A stretch of 9,288 nucleotides of DNA from TMED14 sp003444795. Its GTDB lineage: Bacteria > Bacteroidota > Bacteroidia > Flavobacteriales > Schleiferiaceae. The notes under the pieces are model-generated. The model was not told the DNA's origin. It worked only from the letters and a program-made list of their open reading frames with translations, and ran no database searches. Location: the NCBI GenBank assembly GCA_963978445.1, contig CAXBRT010000069.1, forward strand, positions 1 to 9,288. Direction: 5' to 3'. Below are positions 1 to 6,014 of the stretch, piece by piece. A program made the translations under genes and the position numbers. Positions within the stretch are counted from its first letter, which is position 1. Every line of letters starts with the position of its first letter.

Positions 1-1889
1 CTTTGCGCATCATTAAAAAGAAAGTCAGCCGGGTCCTGTATGGAAAGCGCGTAGTCACCCTGGACCTTGCCTCGTTGGTTGCGGGAACCAAATACCGCGG
101 TCAATTTGAAGAGCGCATGAAGGCGCTTATGAACGAATTGGAGAAGAACGACGACATCATTCTCTTTATTGACGAACTCCACACCATTGTTGGTGCAGGA
201 GGTGCCACGGGCTCGTTGGACGCCAGCAATATGTTTAAACCCGCCTTGGCTCGCGGAGAAATTCAATGCATTGGCGCCACCACCTTAGACGAATACCGTC
301 AATTCATTGAAAAAGATGGCGCTCTAGAACGCCGCTTCCAGAAAGTGATGGTGGATCCGCCTTCCCCTGAAGAAACGCTCCAGATTCTCAAAAATCTGCA
401 GCCCAACTACGAAGCACACCACAATGTGACCTACACACCTGAGGCCTTGGAAGCTTGTGTGCGGTTGACGGTACGCTATGTTTCGGACCGCCACCTCCCA
501 GACAAGGCCATCGATGCCTTGGATGAGGCGGGTAGCCGTGTGCACATTACCAGCATTGTAGTTCCCGAAGAAGTGTCACAGCTCGAAAAGGATTTGGAAG
601 CGGTGCGCCAGCAGAAAATGGAGGTCGTGCGCCGTCAGCGCTATGAAGAGGCCGCTAAATTGCGCGATGACGAAAAGAACCTGGAGGCTGAACTCAGCAA
701 GGCGCAAGCCCGTTGGGAAGAAGAATTGCGCGAGAACCGTCAACCCGTAACGGAAGACCACATTGCGGAAGTCGTTGCCATGATGACCGGCATCCCTGTC
801 AAGAAAGTAGCAAAGCAAGAGCTGGACAAATTGGCTCACATGGAGGACAGTATCAAGTCCAAAATCATTGGACAAGATGAAGCGGTCACTAAGGTCGTTC
901 GGGCCATTCAGCGGAACCGTGCAGGCCTAAAAGACCCCAACAAACCCATTGGCTCCTTCATTTTCCTGGGCCCAACAGGGGTGGGCAAAACGCAGCTAGC
1001 GAAGGAAATTGCCGTTCAGCTCTTTGATTCTGCGGACGCCCTCATACGCATCGACATGAGCGAATACATGGAGAAGTTTGCCATTTCTCGACTGGTGGGA
1101 GCGCCTCCGGGCTACGTGGGCTATGAAGAAGGGGGGCAACTCACTGAAAAGGTGCGTCGCAAGCCCTACTCTGTGGTGCTATTGGATGAGGTTGAAAAAG
1201 CACATCCGGACATCTTCAACCTGATGCTTCAAGCCCTGGATGAGGGACACATGACGGACAGTTTGGGCCGAAAAGTGGACTTCAAGAACACCCTGATTAT
1301 CATGACGTCAAACATCGGATCGCGGCAACTGAAGGACTTTGGTTCCGGCGTTGGATTTGGCACCAAGACCCGCGAAGACCATGCCGATGAATTGGCCAAA
1401 GGCGTGATTGAAAGCGCGTTGAAAAAGGCCTTTGCGCCCGAGTTCTTGAACCGAATTGACGACGTCATCGTCTTCAATCCGCTGGAAAAGTCCGACATTT
1501 CCCGTATCGTACAAATCGAGGCTCAGGCACTGATTAAGCGCATGACTGGTATTGGCTACGAACTTCACTTGACACCCGAAGCCATAGAATTCATCGGCGA
1601 AAAAGGCTACGATCCCAAGTACGGCGCCCGCCCACTTGCTCGTGCTATTCAGAAGTTTGTGGAAGATCCCCTTGCAGAAGAAATCGTGAAAGGCTTGGCT
1701 CACCCGGGCGACACCATTCACTTCAGCGTGGAGGCGGATGCCGAGAAGCTCAAACTGGACATCGAGAAGGGCCCAAAAACTACCCCAGGAGAACCTGCTT
1801 CAAAGCCCAAAGCGAGCGCCAAAAAGGAAGATGCTTCGGCAGAAACCGAAGCGGAAGCTGCCCCCGAGGAGGATCTAGAGGGAAAGTAA
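1..1889 (+). CDS. clpC: ATP-dependent Clp protease ATP-binding subunit ClpC (5' truncated by window edge)
   Basis: AAA+ unfoldase that threads substrates into the ClpP peptidase in the cytoplasm. The first complete codon is at position 3; the N-domain and the first Walker A lie off the window, so roughly 200 residues are missing. Visible residues (numbered from position 3): D1 Walker B ILFIDE at 53-58, sensor GATT at 91-94 and arginine finger ERRF near 110. A UVR-like coiled segment around 195-235 distinguishes ClpC from ClpB, which carries a longer coiled-coil domain there. D2 has Walker A GPTGVGKT at 323-330, pore loop GYVGYEEGG at 370-378, Walker B VVLLDE at 391-396, arginine finger in FLNR at 481-484 and sensor 2 GARP at 541-544. 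The VGF tripeptide at 450-452 fits the loop that docks on ClpP, so this is a protease partner. Beyond about residue 588 comes a low-complexity Lys/Ala/Glu tail. Its last 15 bases overlap the convergent DUF493 gene. Family assignment is very secure. Confidence 0.95.
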   Translation, partial: LRIIKKKVSRVLYGKRVVTLDLASLVAGTKYRGQFEERMKALMNELEKNDDIILFIDELHTIVGAGGATGSLDASNMFKPALARGEIQCIGATTLDEYRQFIEKDGALERRFQKVMVDPPSPEETLQILKNLQPNYEAHHNVTYTPEALEACVRLTVRYVSDRHLPDKAIDALDEAGSRVHITSIVVPEEVSQLEKDLEAVRQQKMEVVRRQRYEEAAKLRDDEKNLEAELSKAQARWEEELRENRQPVTEDHIAEVVAMMTGIPVKKVAKQELDKLAHMEDSIKSKIIGQDEAVTKVVRAIQRNRAGLKDPNKPIGSFIFLGPTGVGKTQLAKEIAVQLFDSADALIRIDMSEYMEKFAISRLVGAPPGYVGYEEGGQLTEKVRRKPYSVVLLDEVEKAHPDIFNLMLQALDEGHMTDSLGRKVDFKNTLIIMTSNIGSRQLKDFGSGVGFGTKTREDHADELAKGVIESALKKAFAPEFLNRIDDVIVFNPLEKSDISRIVQIEAQALIKRMTGIGYELHLTPEAIEFIGEKGYDPKYGARPLARAIQKFVEDPLAEEIVKGLAHPGDTIHFSVEADAEKLKLDIEKGPKTTPGEPASKPKASAKKEDASAETEAEAAPEEDLEGK

Positions 1890-2141
1890 GCCCGGAATTT
1901 CCTTGACTTTCGCGTAGCGTTCCAGGACCTGATCGGGAGAGAGCATCAACTCTTTGGCTGTCACACTCACAAAATTGCCTTTGGAGGACTGACGGATTTG
2001 AATTTCGGACGTTTCCGAATTGAACAAACCCTCCAAGTAGGCAATATTTTCATTGCTGGCTGGACAAACAAATTTGAACATATAAATGCTGGGCCAAGTG
2101 TAGTTTTGCTCCAGCAAATCTTTAAAAGCTACTGCATCCAT
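1875..2141 (-). CDS. DUF493 (YbeD-like) small protein
   Basis: An 88-residue protein resembling the DUF493/YbeD family, whose known structures are a small ACT-like ferredoxin fold; the molecular role of the family is not established. Visible features are the N-terminal segment FKDLLEQNYTWPSIYMFKFV, then a polar middle containing EIQIRQSSKGNFVSVTA, which fits the conserved strand and turn region, and a C-terminal helix with a final hydrophobic GLLSL. I chose the ATG at 2141 over an upstream in-frame ATG at 2216, because the protein then starts at the usual family N-terminus, a GGAG lies 7 bases ahead, and the longer form would run 74 bases into the opposing NTPase gene. It converges with clpC (15-base overlap) and diverges from the P-loop NTPase gene with one base between start codons. 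Homology is from recalled family sequence. Confidence 0.82.
   Translation of the reverse strand: MDAVAFKDLLEQNYTWPSIYMFKFVCPASNENIAYLEGLFNSETSEIQIRQSSKGNFVSVTAKELMLSPDQVLERYAKVKEIPGLLSL
2101..2108 (+). promoter_or_regulatory. Candidate Bacteroidota -7 element for the NTPase-recQ-fmt operon
   Basis: TAGTTTTG is an exact TAnnTTTG match 34 bases ahead of the NTPase start codon. A TTG at 2074-2076 could serve as the -33 element, though its 24-base spacing is long. The site lies inside the N-terminal codons of the opposing DUF493 gene. Transcription starting about 6 bases downstream would give a leader of roughly 30 bases. Motif-based inference. Confidence 0.35.
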
Positions 2142-2142
2142 A

Positions 2143-2706
2143 ATGAGTCTCCAAAGTAACAACGCATCTGCTCCTGTTCGTCGAATTGTTTTAACCGGTG
2201 CCCCAGGCACGGGCAAATCTACCGTGGTGCAGGCTCTGGAGGCTCAAGGGTTCTCCGTAATGAAGGAAGTATCGCGCGAATACTGGGACGAAACGGGCTA
2301 TGGCACAGGCGGCTCAGACCCTTGGCGTAACCTCATCGCCTTTTCACGCGCTATTTGGAAACTGCGCGCTGAACAGCACAAGTCGGCGGACTGGCTTTCT
2401 GGCTCCGTGTTTTATGACCGCTCCATCTTGGATATTTTGGCCTACATGGATGCCGGCGACAAGCGCATTCCGGAGGATATGGACCCCAGCCGCTTCCCCT
2501 ACCACAAGGAAGTATTCATTTTCCCCCCATGGGAGGAGATTTACCTGATGGATGAAGGCCGATGGGAACCCTTTGAAACCTGCCATTCCATCCACGGTTC
2601 CCTCAAGCGCACCTATGAGGCAGAGGGCTATAAACTGATTGAAGTTCCTCCCGGCACCGTTGAAGAACGCGTGACCTTTATGCTCAAGCACCTTCGTGAC
2701 CACTGA
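2143..2706 (+). CDS. AAA_28-type P-loop NTPase, probable small-molecule kinase fold
   Basis: Predicted 187-residue cytoplasmic P-loop protein. Walker A GAPGTGKST is at 19-27, preceded by the beta strand RRIVLT. SREYWDE at 44-50 and FYDRSILDILAY at 90-101 follow; the latter has the DR(S/Y)-like acidic motif seen in nucleoside and nucleotide kinases. A lid-like stretch with DEGRWEPF (137-144) and a C-terminal GYKLIEVPPGTVEER (162-176) are typical of Pfam AAA_28, the family that includes the ribosylnicotinamide kinase domain of NadR. The substrate is unknown; the kinase idea is inference. The ATG at 2143 is the only reasonable start before the P-loop. It is the first gene of a tight operon: its last 11 bases overlap recQ. 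Its start codon is one base from that of the divergent DUF493 gene. No Shine-Dalgarno site is evident. Confidence 0.85.
   Translation: MSLQSNNASAPVRRIVLTGAPGTGKSTVVQALEAQGFSVMKEVSREYWDETGYGTGGSDPWRNLIAFSRAIWKLRAEQHKSADWLSGSVFYDRSILDILAYMDAGDKRIPEDMDPSRFPYHKEVFIFPPWEEIYLMDEGRWEPFETCHSIHGSLKRTYEAEGYKLIEVPPGTVEERVTFMLKHLRDH
2149..2152 (-). promoter_or_regulatory. Shine-Dalgarno-like GGAG for the DUF493 gene
   Basis: On the minus strand GGAG sits 7 bases before the ATG at 2141, good spacing for a ribosome binding site. Most other starts in this window lack such a site, so it helps decide the DUF493 start. It lies within codons 3-4 of the divergent NTPase gene. Confidence 0.5.
2214..2221 (-). promoter_or_regulatory. 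Candidate Bacteroidota -7 element for the DUF493 gene
   Basis: The minus strand reads TAGATTTG, an exact match to the Bacteroidota TAnnTTTG -7 element, about 73 bases upstream of the DUF493 ATG. A TTG lies 23 bases further upstream, slightly longer than the usual spacing of about 19-21. The site lies within the codons for the Walker A of the divergent NTPase gene. There is no intergenic space for a promoter, so an internal one is required unless the gene is read from further away. Inference from a short motif only. Confidence 0.35.
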
Positions 2707-4582
2707 GGCGCTCCACGCTATACTGCAACAGGTTTGGGGCTATGCATCTTTTCGCCCCGGCCAAGCCGAAATTATTGAACATGTCACCCACGGAGGCGAC
2801 GCCATCGCACTGCTCCCCACGGGAGGCGGTAAATCTATCTGTTACCAAGTACCCGGACTGGCTCGCCAAGGTCTGACCATTGTAGTCTCCCCCTTGATTT
2901 CCCTCATGGAGGATCAGGTAGCCGACCTGCAAAAACGGAACATCTCAGCCCTTTCCCTGGCGGGTGATGTCCCCTTAAAAACTTGGGACCAATGGATGGA
3001 TCGCGCGATAGCCGGCGAGTTTGCCTTCCTCTACATTTCGCCAGAGCGTGCGTTGAGTCAGCGCTTTTTAGAAAGACTCCCCCACCTGCCGATTCAACTG
3101 TTGGCTGTTGATGAGGCACATTGTGCGAGTCAATGGGGTCATGACTTTAGACCGAACTACACCCGACTGGGCGTTCTTCGGCAGGCCCTGTCGGAGGTCC
3201 CATGCTTGGCCGTTACGGCATCAGCTACGGCGGCAGTGTTGGAAGATATTCGGCAAATCCTCCATTTGGAAGCCGCCCCGGTTTTCCAGCGCTCTTTTGA
3301 CCGTCCAAATATTGCTATTCACGTTCACCCCACCCAAACGCGCGAAACCACCTTACTTCACCTGCTCCGACCAAAGGAAGGGCGTCAAATCCTCTACACG
3401 CGCAGCCGGAGCCAGACCGTTCTGTGGGCAAAGCGCCTTCAAGAGCAGGGCATTCCAGCGAAAGCCTACCATGCCGGCATGAGTTTGGAGGAACGAAGCG
3501 CTCACCAACACGCCTGGATATCCGGGGAAGCGCCGGTCATGGTCGCCACCAATGCCTTTGGCATGGGGATTGACCAGGCGGACGTTCGGCAGGTTTTCCA
3601 TCTGGACCTCCCTGATTCCTTAGAGTCCTACTACCAAGAGATGGGCCGAGCTGGTCGCGACGGCAATCCCGCAGAAGCACATTTCCTCTTGGATAGCCGT
3701 GTAGAAGCTGTGTTTACAAAGCGCCTTCACGAAGAAGAACTCAGCTGGGAAGACTTAAGCCGAGTATATAATATGCTTGGCAGCATCGGCCAAATTGCTA
3801 TCGGAGATGGAAAAGACGTGAGGCAGGCCGTAGATCTAGACCGCTTGGCGGAACGACTGAACGTCTCTCGAAGCTGGCTTCACATTGCGCTAAAAACGCT
3901 TGAACGGGAAGGCCTGTTCCTCCTACAAGACCGATGGACCGAACAGGCTACGTATACCTTGCGCATGCATGGTCACGCCCTGGTGGATGCCCTAAAAAAT
4001 CTCCCCTTAGTAGAGGACACCGGCTATTATTTGGCGCGCCAACCCTCTTTTGGTTCGGTTCTTAGGTTTTCTGCGAAGAAAATCGCACAGGATTTGCAGC
4101 TCAGTATTCCTGACCTCTACGAACAACTCAACAGTTTACAGAAAGCAGGAATATTGGAATGGACTCACGTAGACGCCAAAACGGTGCTCACTTGGAAATT
4201 GCCCCGTGCGGAGGAAGGCCGTATGCCCATTTCCAGGACCAAAATTCATGCGCTGCGGACCGCTAAAGGCGATCGGGCCCATGCAGTTCTGGATTTCTTG
4301 CACACAGAAAAGTGCCGAATGGAGGTCCTCCTCGCCTACTTTGGGCAGTTTGATCACGACCCTTGCGGCCGCTGTGATCGATGCACGCAACCCCGGAAAC
4401 GAAGCAGTTTGGCTATACAGGGCCATATTTTGGCCTTGCTTCAGGCCTCCCCAAAAAGCGCAGCAGACCTGATGCACTACCTGCCGGATCCTCCTGAGGC
4501 GGTCAAAGAAGCGCTGCGAACCGGAATTCACCGAACTTTGTGGGCACCCACAGAATCTGGAATTTATCACCCATGCCACTAA
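2696..4582 (+). CDS. recQ: ATP-dependent DNA helicase RecQ (short form, no HRDC domain)
   Basis: 3'-5' superfamily 2 helicase acting in recombination and replication-fork repair. The 628 residues carry the full RecQ set: motif 0 with FRPGQ at 19-23, Walker A TGGGKS at 42-47, motif Ia VVSPLISLMEDQ at 63-74, DEAH at 139-142 followed by the RecQ aromatic-rich loop SQWGHDFRP, motif III TASAT at 174-178, motif V ATNAFGMGID at 284-293 and motif VI QEMGRAGRDG at 314-323. The zinc-binding module follows, with Cys540, Cys557, Cys560 and Cys563 all present, then a short tail. There is no HRDC domain, as in the shorter of the RecQ types I recall from Bacteroidota. The start is GTG at 2696, overlapping the upstream NTPase gene by 11 bases; no in-frame ATG lies between there and motif 0. 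The end overlaps fmt by 10 bases, suggesting coupled translation. Function is very secure. Confidence 0.95.
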   Translation: MTTEALHAILQQVWGYASFRPGQAEIIEHVTHGGDAIALLPTGGGKSICYQVPGLARQGLTIVVSPLISLMEDQVADLQKRNISALSLAGDVPLKTWDQWMDRAIAGEFAFLYISPERALSQRFLERLPHLPIQLLAVDEAHCASQWGHDFRPNYTRLGVLRQALSEVPCLAVTASATAAVLEDIRQILHLEAAPVFQRSFDRPNIAIHVHPTQTRETTLLHLLRPKEGRQILYTRSRSQTVLWAKRLQEQGIPAKAYHAGMSLEERSAHQHAWISGEAPVMVATNAFGMGIDQADVRQVFHLDLPDSLESYYQEMGRAGRDGNPAEAHFLLDSRVEAVFTKRLHEEELSWEDLSRVYNMLGSIGQIAIGDGKDVRQAVDLDRLAERLNVSRSWLHIALKTLEREGLFLLQDRWTEQATYTLRMHGHALVDALKNLPLVEDTGYYLARQPSFGSVLRFSAKKIAQDLQLSIPDLYEQLNSLQKAGILEWTHVDAKTVLTWKLPRAEEGRMPISRTKIHALRTAKGDRAHAVLDFLHTEKCRMEVLLAYFGQFDHDPCGRCDRCTQPRKRSSLAIQGHILALLQASPKSAADLMHYLPDPPEAVKEALRTGIHRTLWAPTESGIYHPCH

Positions 4583-5532
4583 CCCGTATTGTTTTTTTTG
4601 GAACCCCCGAATTTGCGAGCGGAACCTTGCGGGCTTTAGCTCAGGATGCACGCATGGAGGTCGTCGGCGTCGTGACAGCTCCGGACAAACCTGCGGGTCG
4701 AGGACAAACACTCCGGGCCAGTCATGTATCTAACACAGCGCATGAACTCGGGTTGTCCGTGTTGAAACCGGTAAAACTCAAGGATCCGGAGTTTTTACGT
4801 GCACTCGCAGACCTGCAAGCAGATGTCTTCGCCGTGGTGGCGTTTAGAATGTTGCCCAAGGAAGTTTGGAATATGCCACCCTTGGGGACTTTTAACGTTC
4901 ACGCCTCCCTCCTGCCCGACTATCGTGGTGCAGCCCCCATTCAGTGGGCCGTTGCAAATGGAGATACCCAGACGGGGGTGACAACCTTCTTACTCAATGA
5001 TCGCATTGATGAAGGAGCTATCCTACTTCAGGAGCACCTTTCGGTAGCACCAAATGAGACCATTGCCGCCCTCTATGAACGATTGATGCACGCCGGCGCA
5101 GCACTTGCCGTGAAGACAGTTCGTGATTTATGGAATGGAAATAGTCATCCAATTCCTCAAAATATAGGCGAAAACGCTCGCTTAGCCCCAAAAATATTCG
5201 CAGATTTTGCCGAGCTGGAACGACTTTCTACGCTAGAAGACATTCACCATCGCATACGGGCCTGCGATAGTTTTCCAGGCGCAAGTTTAGCCTTGTCCGA
5301 AGCACCCGAGAAACGCATTAAAGTTTATGGTTCAAAAATCATAAAACTCTATAATACAGAAGATTATAATAAACGTATTGAACTAATTATTTCAGATACA
5401 TATATACATCTTGCTCAGGGTGAGAACCTCCTCTCAATTCAAGAAATACAATGGCCTGGAAAGCGCAAAATGGACAGCTCTGACTTTCTTCGGGGATTTA
5501 GAAAGCGAGGGAAATTTGCGTTAAAGCAGTAA
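4573..5532 (+). CDS. fmt: Methionyl-tRNA formyltransferase
   Basis: Transfers the formyl group of 10-formyl-tetrahydrofolate to initiator Met-tRNA in the cytoplasm. The 319-residue length is normal. The N-terminus RIVFFGTPEFA is the family signature, and the catalytic triad appears as Asn108 and His110 in FNVHASLLPDYRGAAP plus Asp146 in RIDEGAIL; GDTQTGVT lies at 130-137. The C-terminal tRNA-binding domain ends with GKRKMDSSDFLRGFR. I chose the ATG at 4573, not the in-frame ATG at 4540, because the protein then begins at the usual position just before RIVFFGTPEFA. It overlaps the end of recQ by 10 bases and is probably translated from the same message. The part of the gene covering residues of about 250-280 is much richer in A+T than the rest, although the reading frame stays open and the protein looks intact. 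Confidence 0.95.
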   Translation: MPLTRIVFFGTPEFASGTLRALAQDARMEVVGVVTAPDKPAGRGQTLRASHVSNTAHELGLSVLKPVKLKDPEFLRALADLQADVFAVVAFRMLPKEVWNMPPLGTFNVHASLLPDYRGAAPIQWAVANGDTQTGVTTFLLNDRIDEGAILLQEHLSVAPNETIAALYERLMHAGAALAVKTVRDLWNGNSHPIPQNIGENARLAPKIFADFAELERLSTLEDIHHRIRACDSFPGASLALSEAPEKRIKVYGSKIIKLYNTEDYNKRIELIISDTYIHLAQGENLLSIQEIQWPGKRKMDSSDFLRGFRKRGKFALKQ

Positions 5533-5549
5533 AAAAACCTTGTAAACCC

Positions 5550-5579
5550 TTGTGAGTCCTAGGTATTCGTTTATATTTG
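5550..5579 (+). promoter_or_regulatory. Bacteroidota-type promoter for the HU gene
   Basis: TTG at 5550-5552 and TATATTTG at 5572-5579 are separated by 19 bases, matching the TTG and TAnnTTTG elements recognised by the Bacteroidota housekeeping sigma factor. Transcription starting about 6 bases downstream would give an A-rich leader of about 37 bases. A second CCTTGT copy begins 10 bases before the one that holds the -33 TTG (5538 and 5548). Confidence 0.8.
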
Positions 5580-5621
5580 TTATCGACCAAAAACAAATTT
5601 TTAATCATAAAACCTAAAAGC

Positions 5622-5891
5622 ATGAACAAGGCACAACTCATCGACGCTATTGCAGCTGATGCAGGAATTTCAAAAGCACAAGCTAAAGCAGCTCTTGATT
5701 CTTTCACCGGTAATGTTGGTAGCGCTTTGGCTTCAGGCGACAAAGTATCGCTCGTAGGCTTTGGTACCTTCAGCGTATCTGCACGTGGTGCACGTGAGGG
5801 CCGCAACCCCCAAACTGGCGCGACTATCAAAATCGCTGCTAAGAAAGTAGCTAAGTTTAAGGCTGGTGCCGAATTGGGCGCTAAGCTTTAA
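5622..5891 (+). CDS. HU-family DNA-binding protein
   Basis: Small histone-like protein that dimerises and bends chromosomal DNA. The 89 residues match HU length: N-terminal helices NKAQLIDAIAADAGISKAQA, hinge GDKVSLVGFGTFSV (39-52) and the DNA-binding arm with GRNPQTG at 60-66, where Pro63 is the intercalating proline. The tail is Ala/Lys-rich. An in-frame ATG at 5577 is rejected because it overlaps the promoter's -7 element and adds a non-family leader. Unlike its neighbours, the gene favours GCT, GGT, CGT and GTA codons, consistent with high expression. It has its own promoter and a strong terminator, so it is probably a monocistronic abundant transcript, although no terminator separates it from fmt and readthrough is possible. 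Confidence 0.95.
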   Translation: MNKAQLIDAIAADAGISKAQAKAALDSFTGNVGSALASGDKVSLVGFGTFSVSARGAREGRNPQTGATIKIAAKKVAKFKAGAELGAKL

Positions 5892-5912
5892 TTCACCAAA
5901 TCACCTAAACGC

Positions 5913-5940
5913 AAAAGCCGCCCGAATGGGCGGCTTTTTT
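5913..5940 (+). terminator. Intrinsic terminator after the HU gene
   Basis: A perfect GCCGCCC/GGGCGGC stem (5917-5923 with 5928-5934) around a 4-base GAAT loop is flanked by AAAA upstream and TTTTTT downstream. It begins 21 bases after the HU stop. The A-run makes it partly symmetrical, so it may also stop leftward transcription from the oxidoreductase gene, with a weaker U tract. The remaining bases up to 6014 hold only a weak hairpin without a U tract. Confidence 0.9.
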
Positions 5941-6014
5941 CGTTTTAAATGTTTAATATTTTACGGTCAGCACTACTGCTGGCATAACATACAGCCCATA
6001 TGCATTGCCTTACC

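Noticed and set aside
1308..1721. 137-codon open frame antisense to clpC
   Set aside because: It sits opposite conserved AAA+ D2 coding sequence, and the open frame follows from the codon constraints of clpC.
2152..2159. Minus-strand TTACTTTG just ahead of the DUF493 gene as a -7 element
   Set aside because: It has one mismatch to TAnnTTTG and lies too close to the ATG, overlapping the likely ribosome binding site. The exact match further upstream is a better candidate.
2142..2216. Longer DUF493 start at 2216
   Set aside because: The added residues are antisense to the NTPase N-terminus and P-loop, and the shorter start has a GGAG at good spacing and the family N-terminus.
4136..4711. 191-codon open frame on the minus strand across the recQ-fmt junction
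   Set aside because: It lies fully antisense to two well-recognised genes, and its translation is Arg/Cys/Gln-rich with no family resemblance or usable start context. It is a shadow frame.
5966..5983. Hairpin GTCAGCA/TGCTGGC with a CTAC loop downstream of the HU terminator
   Set aside because: The stem includes a G-T pair and has no U tract on either strand, so it does not look like a terminator. No other role is apparent.
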